Assembly (NCBI GenBank): GCA_944384205.1
Contig: CALWSL010000001.1
Location: forward strand, 124,001 to 188,000
Direction of reading: 5' to 3'
Length of the DNA stretch: 64,000 bases
Source: an uncultured Acetatifactor sp.
GTDB taxonomy: Bacteria > Bacillota > Clostridia > Lachnospirales > Lachnospiraceae
In this document: one piece after another, positions 43,938 through 53,620 of the stretch
Layout of the letters: each line of letters begins with the position of its first letter
Numbering within the stretch: position 1 is the first letter of the stretch
Notes under the pieces: generated by a model
What the model was told of the DNA's origin: nothing
Database searches by the model: none
What the model saw: the letters and a program-made list of their open reading frames with translations, nothing else
Position numbers and translations under genes: made by a program

Positions 43938-45227
43938 TTATTCAAATCTTACTTTAATACTATTGGCGTGAGCGGTCAAGCCTTCGCTTTCCGCAAACAG
44001 TTCAATATTTTTGTGAACCTTTAAAAGCGCTTCCCTGGAATAAGAAATAATGCTGGTCTTTTTGATAAAGTCATCCACGTTTACCGGAGAGAAAAATTTT
44101 GCGGTTCCGTTGGTCGGTAAAATGTGGTTGGGACCTGCAAAATAATCGCCGAGAGGCTCGGAGGCATACTCCCCTAAGAAAATAGCGCCTGCATTGCGGA
44201 TGCGGGTCATGGTGTCAAAAGGATTCTTTGTGAGAATCTCCAAGTGCTCCGATGCGATGGCGTTTGCCGCATCGATGGCGTCGCTCATAGTTTCAGCAAG
44301 CAGAATATAGCCGTAATTATCCAGGGATTTTCTGATAATTTCTGCTCTGGAAAGCTCCTTTACAAAGCCGTCCACCTCGGCGGAAACCTGCTCGGCAAGA
44401 TCTTTGGAGGTGGTAATCAGAATGGCGCTTGCCAGCTCGTCATGCTCTGCCTGGGACAACAAATCAGCCGCCACATAACGGGGATTTGCAGTCTCGTCTG
44501 CCAGCACCAGAATTTCGCTGGGACCGGCAATGGAATCAATGCTGACATAGCCGTATACCGCTTTTTTTGCGAGGGCGACAAAGATATTTCCGGGTCCGGT
44601 AATTTTGTCAACCTTGGGGATGGACTGGGTACCGAAAGCCAATGCCGCAATCGCCTGTGCGCCGCCCACCTTGTAAATGGTATCCACGCCTGCGATATCG
44701 GCGGCAACCAGCGTTCCGGGATTTATGCTTCCGTCAGCGCCGGGAGGCGTTACCATCACGATTTCTCCCACTCCTGCCACCTTTGCAGGGATAACGTTCA
44801 TTAATACGCTGGAGGGATAAGCAGCCTTTCCGCCGGGAACATATACGCCAGCCTTGCCGATGGCGGTAATTTTCATGCCGAGAATCGTTCCGTCCTCTTT
44901 GGAATCAAACCAACTGTTGCGAAGCTGTTTTGCGTGGAAAGCACGGATATTTTCCGCAGACTGCTTAATAACCTCAATTAATTTCTCATCAAGCTTACTG
45001 TAAGCCGCTTCAATTTCTTCCCGCGTTACTTTAATGTTCTCAGGCGTCAGCTCATATTTATCAAATTTTAAGGTGTAATCAAAGACAGCGGCATCGCCCT
45101 CCGTTTTCACGCGCTCAATAATCTCGTTTACGGTTGCTTCATACTGTGTATAATTGTTGGGACTTCTTTTTAATAAATCGTCCAGAATACTCTGTTTGGT
45201 GTCATTTGACAAAGATACAATTCTCAT
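43938..45227 (-). CDS. hisD: Histidinol dehydrogenase
   Basis: HisD performs the last two oxidations from L-histidinol to L-histidine using zinc and NAD. Family blocks are GKAAYPSSVLMNVIPAKVAG, GPGNIFVALAKK, GPSEILVLAD, QAEHDELASA and GPNHILPT, which include the zinc ligands. About 430 residues from ATG 45227 (AAGGAAG upstream). It lies 50 bp after hisG. Confidence 0.97.
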   Translation of the reverse strand: MRIVSLSNDTKQSILDDLLKRSPNNYTQYEATVNEIIERVKTEGDAAVFDYTLKFDKYELTPENIKVTREEIEAAYSKLDEKLIEVIKQSAENIRAFHAKQLRNSWFDSKEDGTILGMKITAIGKAGVYVPGGKAAYPSSVLMNVIPAKVAGVGEIVMVTPPGADGSINPGTLVAADIAGVDTIYKVGGAQAIAALAFGTQSIPKVDKITGPGNIFVALAKKAVYGYVSIDSIAGPSEILVLADETANPRYVAADLLSQAEHDELASAILITTSKDLAEQVSAEVDGFVKELSRAEIIRKSLDNYGYILLAETMSDAIDAANAIASEHLEILTKNPFDTMTRIRNAGAIFLGEYASEPLGDYFAGPNHILPTNGTAKFFSPVNVDDFIKKTSIISYSREALLKVHKNIELFAESEGLTAHANSIKVRFE

Positions 45228-45277
45228 ATGTATACTCTTCCTTTCCGAAAGCATGGCTTTCTATTAAATATTTCCGG

Positions 45278-45940
45278 TCATTGTCCTGCTGTTTCGCTTA
45301 ATTTTCTGCGAATCTGATTGATTAAGGTCTTAATGCGCTCTGTCTGCATCTGCATACTCACGGGATTCACAATCATTCTTGCGGACAGAGGACAAATCTC
45401 CTCCAAAACCTCTAACCCGTTCTCGCGCAGGGTGGAACCGGTTTCCACAATATCTACAATCACATCGGATAATTCCACTAAAGGTCCCAACTCTACGGAG
45501 CCGTTTAATTTGATGATATCCACGGTCTGATGCTTTTTGTTGTAAAAATAATCCTTGGCAATACCGGGGTATTTGCTGGCAACGCGGATACGCTCATGAT
45601 GCTGTAGCAGCTCCTTCGCGGAAGCCGGACCGCAGACACACATACGGCATTTGCCGAAGCCTAAATCAAGCACCTCATAAACATTACGGTTTTCCTCCAG
45701 AATTGTGTCCCTGCCAACAACGCCGATATCGGCGGCGCCGTACTCCACATAGGTAGGCACATCGGGACCCTTGGCAAGAAAAAAGCGAAGCTTTAATTCT
45801 TCATTTACAAAAATCAGCTTTCGGGAATTTTTATCCTTCATCTCCTCACAGGTGATTCCGATTTCCTCAAACAATTCCAGCGTTTTATTTGCAAGCCGCC
45901 CCTTGCCCAGCGCAAAGGTTAAATATCTTTCATCACTCAT
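45278..45940 (-). CDS. hisG: ATP phosphoribosyltransferase, short catalytic subunit
   Basis: HisG starts histidine synthesis by joining ATP and PRPP. This is the short form (about 220 residues), which lacks the C-terminal histidine-binding domain and needs HisZ. The PRPP-binding block is DIVETGSTLRENGLEVLE. The start DERYLTFALGKGRL is typical. ATG 45940 with GAGGA is preferred, although an upstream ATG at 45952 overlaps the hisZ stop by 4 bp. The partner hisZ is directly upstream. Confidence 0.96.
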   Translation of the reverse strand: MSDERYLTFALGKGRLANKTLELFEEIGITCEEMKDKNSRKLIFVNEELKLRFFLAKGPDVPTYVEYGAADIGVVGRDTILEENRNVYEVLDLGFGKCRMCVCGPASAKELLQHHERIRVASKYPGIAKDYFYNKKHQTVDIIKLNGSVELGPLVELSDVIVDIVETGSTLRENGLEVLEEICPLSARMIVNPVSMQMQTERIKTLINQIRRKLSETAGQ

Positions 45941-45948
45941 ATTCATCC

Positions 45949-47085
45949 TCATTTCTGTGCGTTATTCGTATCGGGAACCAGCGCAACGGAAAGTCCGTCC
46001 CCGCGAAGCTTTTTCGCTTCGGTTAAGTTTTCTTTGTAGCTGGCTGCATCTCCTGCCTTATAGGTAATGGTTACTTTTCCGGCAGGCAGCTTTATCTCCA
46101 CCTTTTGTCTGGAAAGAGCCTCTAAAATATCATCAATCACCATAACAAAACCGACAGCGGGGGCTTCCTTGCCAAACTGCTTCAACAGATTGTTGTATCT
46201 TCCGCCCTTGACAATCGCGTCGCCAACTCCATAGGTATATGCCTTAAAAATGACACCTGTGTAATAATTGTATTTGCTTAATATTCCAAGGTCGAAGGAT
46301 ACATATTCCTCCACACCATAAAGTTTCAGAACTTCATAAAGCTTCTCAAGGCGTTCAATCGCATCAAGGGAACGCTGATTCTGTACAAGGGCTTTTGCAT
46401 CTGATAGAGATGTCATATTGCCGAACATATCCGCCACCTGCAGCAGAATACTGCGGTAAGGTTCTGCTACATTCCGCTCGTTCAACAATTCCTGTGCCGC
46501 AAAATAATTTTTGCCGGAAATACAGGCGCGCAAATCCAGCTCCGTCTCCTCGTCCAGCCCCGCTTCCTCGCAGATACCTTTGAAGTATTCTACCTCGCCG
46601 ATACTTACCTGAAAACGGTCTAAGCCCGTGTTTTTCAAAGCTTCAATTACCAGACTGATAATCTCCGCGTCTGCCTCCACAGAGGTGTCATTAATCAACT
46701 CCGCACCCATCTGTGTCACTTCCTTTAATTTTCCCTGCAAATTTGAGGTATTGGTAAAGGTATTTCCCATGTAGCTGAACCGGATGGGAACCTGCTCCTC
46801 CATGAAATACTTCGCTGCACAGCGGGCGATGGATGGGGTAAAGTCAGGACGAAGTACCAAGGTATTTCCTTCCTTGTCAAAAAATTTGTATAATTCCTTG
46901 CTGGGCGTTGTTCCGATTTCTTTGGAAAAGACGTCAAAAAACTCAAAGGTGGGCGTCTGGATATCTTCATAACCATAGCTTTTTATAACGGAATGAAGTT
47001 TGCCCTCCACATATAATTTTCTTTCATATTCCTGTCCATAGATATCTCTCACACCCTCCGGTGTATGTAAAAGTTTTTTACTCAT
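45949..47085 (-). CDS. hisZ: ATP phosphoribosyltransferase regulatory subunit HisZ
   Basis: HisZ is a catalytically inactive HisRS paralogue that forms the complex with short HisG and carries feedback control. Class II synthetase-like motifs are seen as VLRPDFTPSIARCAAKYF and RFSYMGNTFTN, with a late YYTGVIFKAYTYGVG. The 378 residues lack the anticodon-binding domain. It is first in the his operon, behind a strong promoter. Confidence 0.93.
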   Translation of the reverse strand: MSKKLLHTPEGVRDIYGQEYERKLYVEGKLHSVIKSYGYEDIQTPTFEFFDVFSKEIGTTPSKELYKFFDKEGNTLVLRPDFTPSIARCAAKYFMEEQVPIRFSYMGNTFTNTSNLQGKLKEVTQMGAELINDTSVEADAEIISLVIEALKNTGLDRFQVSIGEVEYFKGICEEAGLDEETELDLRACISGKNYFAAQELLNERNVAEPYRSILLQVADMFGNMTSLSDAKALVQNQRSLDAIERLEKLYEVLKLYGVEEYVSFDLGILSKYNYYTGVIFKAYTYGVGDAIVKGGRYNNLLKQFGKEAPAVGFVMVIDDILEALSRQKVEIKLPAGKVTITYKAGDAASYKENLTEAKKLRGDGLSVALVPDTNNAQK

Positions 47086-47097
47086 ATCGTTATCTCC

Positions 47098-47138
47098 TGA
47101 CGCTTTAGCGCGCTAATGTGCTACTTTGGTAGCAAAAT
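47098..47138 (-). promoter_or_regulatory. Palindromic his leader segment
   Basis: The 65-nt leader of the his transcript holds GCTAC/GTAGC (loop CAAA) followed by the palindrome TTAGCGCGCTAA. These could be weak RNA hairpins or an operator. No T-box AGGGTGG element is present. Confidence 0.35.
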
Positions 47139-47150
47139 AAATCAAATAGT

Positions 47151-47179
47151 AGTATATCGAAAGAAGGGGAATCTGTCAA
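47151..47179 (-). promoter_or_regulatory. Histidine operon promoter
   Basis: On the minus strand, consensus TTGACA (47174-47179), exactly 17 bp, then TATACT (47151-47156). It is the best sigma-A match in the window. Confidence 0.85.
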
Positions 47180-47189
47180 GCGCATATTT

Positions 47190-47726
47190 TTATTCGTCCC
47201 TGTCCTCCAGATCCCTTTGCAGAACATCCAGATAGGGAACCAGAATTCCATGCTTTTTGGGAAGGATATAGGCAGGGTTCAACTCCTCATAGCGAAAGCT
47301 TTTTCTCCCCCCCTCTCTGGCTCTGTCCCAAAAAAAACGGAGCATTTCATAGGGCAGATAATACAAAGTATCCTTATGAGTATAGTAAATCAGGAAAAAG
47401 GCAATTCCCCCCTGGGCTTCAAACATGCGCATAAATTCCACCTGATGTTCATGAATATTCTGAAGGGAAAAGGTATCCGTTGCGCATTCCTTTGCGTCAA
47501 AGCAGACCGGAATGCCCTGTACTGCCCCGATATAGTCAACAGTGCTCTTCTGTTCAAAATAAGCCAGCGTAATCTGCCGGTGTTCCTTGTCCATTTTTAT
47601 GGGCGTGATGGGAGTGGGAATTTTCTGAATCAAAGCAAGTCCGCTTGCCGCATACTTTTCATTTGTACGGTTAATCATATCCTCCAGGGTAGACCCCCGA
47701 AGCCCTCTGGAATTCCAGGTAGCCAT
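47190..47726 (-). CDS. recU: Holliday junction resolvase RecU
   Basis: RecU resolves four-way junctions in Gram-positive bacteria. The 178-residue protein has NSRGLRGSTLEDMINRTNEKY at the N-terminus, the active-site pattern TVDYIGAVQGIPVCFDAKE (Asp and Glu-Lys), and HEHQVEFM. The partner gene ponA usually beside recU is absent here. It lies downstream of a RluA-type gene on the same strand. Confidence 0.93.
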   Translation of the reverse strand: MATWNSRGLRGSTLEDMINRTNEKYAASGLALIQKIPTPITPIKMDKEHRQITLAYFEQKSTVDYIGAVQGIPVCFDAKECATDTFSLQNIHEHQVEFMRMFEAQGGIAFFLIYYTHKDTLYYLPYEMLRFFWDRAREGGRKSFRYEELNPAYILPKKHGILVPYLDVLQRDLEDRDE

Positions 47727-47756
47727 AATTATGAACCATGCCTTTCTTTATTCATT

Positions 47757-48797
47757 TTACTCTGTAATAGAAAATAATTTTTGCGCAATTCTTTGAAAAA
47801 GCCTGGGATAAGGCGCAATAAATTCCCGTCCGCTCAAGGCTTTCAGTACACCGTCCTCCGTGGGGAAAACCACACGATAGGCATGAAGAAGCTGATTCCG
47901 CAGCGAATCACTTTCCAGGAAACGTTTGTTTTCTTCTTTTTTCCCGTATTTTTTGTCACCGATAACGGGATGTCCGATGGAAGCAAGGTGAGAACGAATC
48001 TGATGGGTTTTTCCGGTAATCAGAGCCACTTCCAGCAGGGTATAACCCGCCTTCCAGGCTATCGGATGATAAGCAGTCTCAATAGGACTGTAATCCTTAT
48101 CCTGTAAGGTGCCGGACAGCTCCCTGCAGACCGTTACCTTGTTGCTCTTTGTATCCTTATATAAGTATCCATCCAGTCTGGCATCCTGCGTCAGTTCCCC
48201 CACGCATATGGTATGATAATATTTCTTAAGGGTCCGCTCTCTGATAATACGGCTCAGCGCCTGAGAGCCTGCAAGGGATTTCCCGCACAGGACGATGCCG
48301 CTGGTGTTGCGGTCCAGACGGTTGCAAACAGAAGGGCGGAAGCTATGAAACTCTTCCGCGGTTATGGCATTTGTTTCCAAAAGATACCCTGTCAGCCATT
48401 CGTTCAGGGAAATGTCTTTCGGTGAGGCTTTTTGGGTCAGAATGCCCGCCGGTTTATTCAGAAGGACAATATTATCATCCTCATACAAAATCTGAACCCC
48501 TTGAAGTACTTTATAAGCGCGCAGATATTCTTCGGTTTCGTCCGTTTTAGCGGTCTTGGTCATGCCGGAAACCGTCATACCTGAGAATTTTTCAAAGGTC
48601 TCATCGGAGAAGAAAAATCTGACTTCATCGCCCACGGAAAGCAGTTCCTGTCCCTCTGCCTTCCTGCCGTTTAAGGTAATATTCTTTTTCCGGAGCATTT
48701 TGAATAAAAAGCCCGTCCCTGCATGGGGCAGATACTTGTGCAGGAATTTATCCAGACGCTGCCCCGCCTGGTTGACGCCAATCGTTACAGACTGCAT
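47757..48797 (-). CDS. RluA/RluC-family pseudouridine synthase
   Basis: A 346-residue rRNA pseudouridine synthase with an N-terminal S4 domain (RLDKFLHKYLP, FFSDETFEKF) and a catalytic domain. The catalytic Asp is in NRLDRNTSG, and GKTHQIRSHLASIGHPV is conserved. The insertion between the S4 and catalytic domains (about residues 80-110) is polar. It is separate from the RluD-type gene at 12192, so the window encodes two RluA-family enzymes. Confidence 0.9.
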   Translation of the reverse strand: MQSVTIGVNQAGQRLDKFLHKYLPHAGTGFLFKMLRKKNITLNGRKAEGQELLSVGDEVRFFFSDETFEKFSGMTVSGMTKTAKTDETEEYLRAYKVLQGVQILYEDDNIVLLNKPAGILTQKASPKDISLNEWLTGYLLETNAITAEEFHSFRPSVCNRLDRNTSGIVLCGKSLAGSQALSRIIRERTLKKYYHTICVGELTQDARLDGYLYKDTKSNKVTVCRELSGTLQDKDYSPIETAYHPIAWKAGYTLLEVALITGKTHQIRSHLASIGHPVIGDKKYGKKEENKRFLESDSLRNQLLHAYRVVFPTEDGVLKALSGREFIAPYPRLFQRIAQKLFSITE

Positions 48798-48836
48798 AGC
48801 TTTAAACCTTTCGATTGCATTATTTGATGGAATACT

Positions 48837-49421
48837 TTACAAAGCCACGCTTTTTAAGGTATTGATAATTCCCTCTGTGTTGCCTTCCTCCGCATCCAGT
48901 TCCTTTAACTGTTCCAGACGTTCTGTATATTTTTTAAGGTCACGAAATACTTTAACAGAGGTATCCCGATAATTGTCAACCTTCAGAATATTTCCGATAT
49001 GCTTGTAAAAAGCCTTTTCATCAAACTTCACATCCTCTGTAAAACCACAGATGGTATTTCCCTTTACGGTGATATGGGAAAGCCGATAGTTTTTATCGTA
49101 AGAAGTAAAAACCATATCAAATAAGCCGCTCAGTCCTTCCATATGCTCTGCTATGCTATCTGCGCTTTCGGAGGAACAGCTCTGATAGCGCAGATACATA
49201 ATCATGCTTACAGTGCTTTTGCTGGCAGGAAGGCAGCCCAAAATCGCTACAACCGTAAGCAGATTCATTCTGCTCTTTGTTGCAGCATAGCCCGCAATAA
49301 ACAAGGACAGTGAAATACCGAAATAAATCACGGTGCGCAGGACTTCATATTTTTTCTGAGTGTGCAGATAGTTTCTGCATCCTTTGTATTTTTCCGTTGA
49401 AAACATTCGCATTAAGTGCAT
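48837..49421 (-). CDS. Membrane protein of unknown function
   Basis: A 194-residue protein with two closely spaced transmembrane helices (about residues 30-65) after a basic N-terminus, then a soluble C-terminal domain of ~110 residues with beta strands and a coiled helix (RLEQLKELDAEEGN). A ribosome binding site AAGGGAAG precedes the ATG. No motif or family is recognised. Confidence 0.65.
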   Translation of the reverse strand: MHLMRMFSTEKYKGCRNYLHTQKKYEVLRTVIYFGISLSLFIAGYAATKSRMNLLTVVAILGCLPASKSTVSMIMYLRYQSCSSESADSIAEHMEGLSGLFDMVFTSYDKNYRLSHITVKGNTICGFTEDVKFDEKAFYKHIGNILKVDNYRDTSVKVFRDLKKYTERLEQLKELDAEEGNTEGIINTLKSVAL

Positions 49422-49455
49422 GTATCTTCCCTTTTCTTACTCTTAAAGTTTATTT

Positions 49456-50229
49456 TTACAAGTGATAGCATTTCAATACTGTCATTCCCTTTAGCAGAAT
49501 GCCATGGGGAATCAGCTTTGCGGCAAGCTCCACACCCTGAATCGGCAGACTGCAGACGGAAAGACTTCGTTTGTAGTATGAGTCGCGGAGCGCCTTACGG
49601 ACAACTCTTTCAGGCTCCACCATGGTCAGCTTCTTGATGGCAAGGGTGCTTCCCGCTTTTTCCGCAATATCAAAAAACGGAGTATCCACGGGACCGGGGC
49701 AGACGCTTGTCACATAGATACCTTTCCGGCGAAGCTCCTCTCCCAGCGCTCTGGAAAAGCTTAATACATAGGATTTGGAAGCTGCATAAACCGCGAAATC
49801 AGGCTGGGGCAAAAATGCCGCGCAGGATGCCATCTGAATAATACGGCTTCCCTTTCTCATATAGGGAATCAGACGGTGGGTGATGTTGGTGAGCGCTTCA
49901 CAGTTTAAGCGAATCATTCCCAGCATTTCCTCCCGGTTCTGACCGGCAAATTCGCCCATCAGACCATAGCCGGCGCAGTTAATCAACATACGGACAACCG
50001 CTTTTTTCTCAGTCAGAGTATCCTCAAGCCGTTCTAACTGTGCATCGCTCGTGATATCCATGGAAAGGATGCGGGTCTTGTGCTCCATCACTCCGGCGAC
50101 CTCCTTTAATCTGTCGCGACTTCTTGCAAGTAACCAGAATTCATCAATGTTGGTAAAGTAATTGTCCATCTGAAGTGCAAATTCCATGCCGATGCCTGAG
50201 GAGGCACCTGTAATAACGACTACGTTCAT
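49456..50229 (-). CDS. SDR family NAD(P)-dependent oxidoreductase
   Basis: A classical short-chain dehydrogenase. The nucleotide-binding motif is TGASSGIG, NAG appears as NCAGYG, and the catalytic residues are Ser in MASCAAFL and Tyr-Lys in YAASK. The C-terminal ~40 residues are hydrophobic. ATG 50229 gives the best spacing to AAAGGA. The substrate cannot be told. Confidence 0.85.
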   Translation of the reverse strand: MNVVVITGASSGIGMEFALQMDNYFTNIDEFWLLARSRDRLKEVAGVMEHKTRILSMDITSDAQLERLEDTLTEKKAVVRMLINCAGYGLMGEFAGQNREEMLGMIRLNCEALTNITHRLIPYMRKGSRIIQMASCAAFLPQPDFAVYAASKSYVLSFSRALGEELRRKGIYVTSVCPGPVDTPFFDIAEKAGSTLAIKKLTMVEPERVVRKALRDSYYKRSLSVCSLPIQGVELAAKLIPHGILLKGMTVLKCYHL

Positions 50230-50258
50230 GTCCATCATTTCCTTTCTGTTTCATTTTT

Positions 50259-52181
50259 TTATTTCTTTTTATGAATATTCCGGATTGTCTTTTTTTTCTT
50301 CTGCTGTTTGGAACTGTTGCCGGCATTCTTCCTGCCGGTTCCCTGATAGCCCTTTTCGTTTTGACTGTTCTTCTCTCCCGCCAGCCGCCTCGGACGAATC
50401 AGACATTTTTTGTCAAAACCAATCAAATCCGTTCTGCCTGCGGTGGTAAGGGCTTCGTAAACCAAATCGTAGTTCTTGGGATTGCGGTACTGAATCAATG
50501 CTCGCTGCATTGCTTTCTCGTGGGGATTGCGGCACACATAGACCGGCTTCATATCCCTTGGGTCAAGTCCGGTATAGTACATAACCGTGGACAGGGTGGA
50601 GGGTGTGGGATAAAAATCCTGCACCTGCTCCGGCATATATCCCAAATCCCGCAGATATTCCGCAAGCTCTATCGCTTCTTTTAACGTGGAGCCGGGATGG
50701 GAGGACATCAGATAAGGCACTAAAAACTGATTTTTACCCATTTCTGCATTTAATTTTTTATACTTTGCCACAAAACGCTCATAGACTGCATTTTCCGGCT
50801 TTCCCATGCGCCGCAGCACCGCGTCCGAAATATGCTCCGGCGCGACCTTGAGCTGTCCGCTGACATGATGCGCTACCAGCTCCTTAAAAAAAGTATCGTC
50901 AGAATCTGCCAGCAGATAGTCAAAACGGATTCCCGAACGGATAAACACCTTCTTCACACCGGGAAGGGCGCGCAGCTTCCGCAACAGGGCAAGATAATCC
51001 GAATGATCCGCTTTCAGGTTCTTACAGGGACTTGGGAAAAGGCACTGTCTGTTTTTGCAGACGCCATGGGTCAGTTGCTTTTCACAGGAGGGATGCCTGA
51101 AATTGGCAGTGGGACCGCCCACATCATGAATATATCCCTTAAAATCAGGCTCCTTTGTCAGAGCTTTTGCTTCTTTCAGGATGGACTCATGGCTTCGCAC
51201 CTGTACGGTACGTCCCTGATGAAAGGTCAATGCACAAAAGCTGCACCCGCCGAAGCATCCTCTGTTGCTGATCAGAGAAAACTTAATCTCCGCAATGGCG
51301 GGAACCCCGCCGAGGGCTTCATAGGAGGGATGATAAGTCCGCATATAGGGCAAATCATACACGGCATCCATTTCCTCTGTGGTAAGGGGCGGCTGGGGCG
51401 GATTCTGCACCACATAGACATTATTGGGATAAGGCTCAATCAGAGGTCTTCCGGTGCAGGAGTCCGTATTTTCATATTGAAGACCAAAGCTTTTGGCATA
51501 AAGCTCCTTCTGTTCTTTCATTTCTTCATACGAAGGAAGGAGTACGGGATTGTAGATTCCGCTGATATCCTTGGTTTTGTAAACCGTTCCGGGAATAAAA
51601 CCGATGTCCTTCACGGCGATGCCGCTTGCCAGTGCATCCGCAATTTCTACAATGGATTTTTCGCCCATACCATAAGAGATCAAATCCGCCTGACTGTCCA
51701 GCAGAATGGAACGCTTAAAGCTGTCCGTCCAGTAATCGTAATGTGCCATCCGGCGCAGACTGGCTTCAATTCCGCCGATGATAATGGGAATATCCCTATA
51801 GTTCTTCCGAATCAGATTGCCGTAAACCACGGTAGCGTGGTCGGGACGTTTTCCCATCACACCGCCCGGCGTATAGGCATCCGTAGCGCGTCTCTTCTTG
51901 GAGACGGAATAATGGTTTACGCAACTGTCCATATTTCCGGCGGAAATAAGAAAGGCAAGTCTGGGGCGCCCTAAGACGGTTACACTTTTATCATCCTTCC
52001 AGTCAGGCTGGGAAATGATACCCACAGTGTATCCATGGGATTCCAGAATACGACTGATAATGGCGTGACCGAAGGACGGATGATCCACATAGGCATCACC
52101 GATAACATACACAAAATCAAGCTGTTCCATTCCTCTCTCCCGCATTTCCTCCAAGGAAATGGGTAAAAATCCATTGCTCAA
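50259..52181 (-). CDS. YgiQ family radical SAM protein
   Basis: A 640-residue radical SAM protein with an N-terminal YgiQ domain, the cluster motif [10 protein letters not shown] (CxxxCxxC) near residue 305, and [17 protein letters not shown] in the C-terminal part. The basic Lys-rich tail is typical. A TTG start at 52181 with GAGGAG 9 bp upstream is used. The reaction is unknown. Confidence 0.92.
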   Translation of the reverse strand: MSNGFLPISLEEMRERGMEQLDFVYVIGDAYVDHPSFGHAIISRILESHGYTVGIISQPDWKDDKSVTVLGRPRLAFLISAGNMDSCVNHYSVSKKRRATDAYTPGGVMGKRPDHATVVYGNLIRKNYRDIPIIIGGIEASLRRMAHYDYWTDSFKRSILLDSQADLISYGMGEKSIVEIADALASGIAVKDIGFIPGTVYKTKDISGIYNPVLLPSYEEMKEQKELYAKSFGLQYENTDSCTGRPLIEPYPNNVYVVQNPPQPPLTTEEMDAVYDLPYMRTYHPSYEALGGVPAIAEIKFSLISNRGCFGGCSFCALTFHQGRTVQVRSHESILKEAKALTKEPDFKGYIHDVGGPTANFRHPSCEKQLTHGVCKNRQCLFPSPCKNLKADHSDYLALLRKLRALPGVKKVFIRSGIRFDYLLADSDDTFFKELVAHHVSGQLKVAPEHISDAVLRRMGKPENAVYERFVAKYKKLNAEMGKNQFLVPYLMSSHPGSTLKEAIELAEYLRDLGYMPEQVQDFYPTPSTLSTVMYYTGLDPRDMKPVYVCRNPHEKAMQRALIQYRNPKNYDLVYEALTTAGRTDLIGFDKKCLIRPRRLAGEKNSQNEKGYQGTGRKNAGNSSKQQKKKKTIRNIHKKK

Positions 52182-52194
52182 AATACATTCTCCT

Positions 52195-52851
52195 CTAAAA
52201 CAAACCGTAAAAATCTTCTACATAATAATCTGCCAGTTCTTTTTTGGCTTGTCTGTCCGAAATAGAATAGGCATCCTCCACGGCGCATACCTCCATGCCC
52301 GCATTTTTCCCAGCCATAATACCGGGAATGATATCTTCAAAAACAAGGCATTTTTCCGGCGCAACCTTAAGTCTTTCGGCAACTGCCAGATAAATATCGG
52401 GAGCAGGTTTGCCATGCGCTACCTCGCACGCCGTCATGATACAGGAAAAATAGTTATCTAATCCGTGAACCTCTGTGATGTTATCTACCAATTCTCTGGA
52501 ATTGCTGGTGGCAATGCCCAGTTTCATTCCTTTTTCCCTGCATTCCTTCAAAAATTCCCTGATTCCGGGTTTTAGCGGCACTTCGTGGGTGTATTTGTCC
52601 CAAGCCATCCGGTTCCAGTCGGCTTTCATCTGCTCGATGGAATCGGGAATGGCAAAACGCTCCTTAAAATATACCGCAGTCTCGCTGAAGCTCATTCCCT
52701 CTATCTCGGACTGTAAATTTTCAGGGAGCACAATTCCAAAACGTCCTAAATATTCGATATCAATTTCCCGCCACATCCACATGGAATCAACCAGCGAGCC
52801 GTCCAAGTCAAAAATAACGGCTGATTTATCCTGCAACATCTTACTTTTCAT
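52195..52851 (-). CDS. HAD-family phosphatase (beta-phosphoglucomutase-like)
   Basis: A 218-residue HAD phosphohydrolase. Motif I is [12 protein letters not shown] (nucleophile Asp), motif II is IATSNSREL, motif III Lys is in [10 protein letters not shown], and motif IV is [15 protein letters not shown]. The cap domain is of subclass I. It could be a phosphatase or mutase. It overlaps the RsuA-type gene by 11 bp. Confidence 0.88.
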   Translation of the reverse strand: MKSKMLQDKSAVIFDLDGSLVDSMWMWREIDIEYLGRFGIVLPENLQSEIEGMSFSETAVYFKERFAIPDSIEQMKADWNRMAWDKYTHEVPLKPGIREFLKECREKGMKLGIATSNSRELVDNITEVHGLDNYFSCIMTACEVAHGKPAPDIYLAVAERLKVAPEKCLVFEDIIPGIMAGKNAGMEVCAVEDAYSISDRQAKKELADYYVEDFYGLF

Positions 52852-53539
52852 GTAATAATTTAACCTCCGAATCCGTCAGTTCCCGGTATGCTCCGCTATT
52901 CAGCGTTTCATCCAGATGAAGTCCGCCAAAGCTTACGCGCTTCAAAGCGGTCACTTCATTGCCGACTGCCTTTAACATCCGTTTTACCTGATGAAATTTG
53001 CCTTCGTGAATGGTAAGCAAACAGTTCTTTTCGCCTAAAATTTCAACCTTTGCCGGTCTGGTAAGCGTATCCTCCCCGATATCAACGCCTGTTTCCAGCG
53101 CTCTGCAATCCGCCGATGAAAGGGGCGCGGCTATCTGCAACAGATAGGTTTTGTCCACATGCTTTGCGGGGGAAAGCAGTCTGTGAGCCAGATCGCCGTC
53201 ATCGGTTAAAAGCAAAAGCCCCTCCGTATCCTTATCCAGTCTGCCCACCGGAAATAAGTTTTTTCTAAGTTCTTTCGGCAAAAGCTCCAGAACCGTACGG
53301 GAGACATTATCCTGTGTAGCGCATACAACGCCCTGTGGTTTATTTAGCATATAATAATGATATCGCTGATATTTAAGCGGCTTTCCTTTATAGATTACCG
53401 TATCGTGAAATTCATCTATCTTTACATCCGCAGCTTTGGCAATCACATCGTTTACCGTCACAAGCCCCTGTTTTACATAGCTTTTCACCTGACTTCTGCT
53501 GCCGATATTCATTTCGCATAAAAATTTATCAAGTCTCAT
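52841..53539 (-). CDS. RsuA/RluB-family 16S/23S rRNA pseudouridine synthase
   Basis: A 232-residue S4-domain synthase. RLDKFLCEMNIGSRSQVKSY is the S4 start, the catalytic Asp lies in GRLDKDTEGLLLL, and EGKFHQVKRMLKAVG closes the domain. This is the third pseudouridine synthase in the window and the only RsuA type. Confidence 0.92.
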   Translation of the reverse strand: MRLDKFLCEMNIGSRSQVKSYVKQGLVTVNDVIAKAADVKIDEFHDTVIYKGKPLKYQRYHYYMLNKPQGVVCATQDNVSRTVLELLPKELRKNLFPVGRLDKDTEGLLLLTDDGDLAHRLLSPAKHVDKTYLLQIAAPLSSADCRALETGVDIGEDTLTRPAKVEILGEKNCLLTIHEGKFHQVKRMLKAVGNEVTALKRVSFGGLHLDETLNSGAYRELTDSEVKLLHEK

Positions 53540-53573
53540 GAAAACCTCTCAACAATTGTACTTGTCCGTATAC

Positions 53574-53602
53574 AAATATTTCCGGGTATTTTCACATATA
53601 TT
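53574..53602 (+). promoter_or_regulatory. Sigma-E-like sporulation promoter of the ylbJ-like gene
   Basis: AAATATT (53574-53580), a 14-bp spacer, then CATATATT (53595-53602) resembles the mother-cell sigma-E consensus (-35 ATATT, -10 CATACANT). It lies 18 bp upstream of the start codon. Confidence 0.5.
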
Positions 53603-53620
53603 GAACCGAGGTGGCTTCTT

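Noticed and set aside
47086-47189. T-box leader on the histidine operon
   Set aside because: The leader is only ~65 nt and lacks the AGGGTGG T-box motif and a specifier loop.
50832-51974. 380-codon plus-strand frame within the YgiQ gene
   Set aside because: It is a shadow of the YgiQ coding strand; the opposite strand encodes a full, motif-bearing radical SAM protein.
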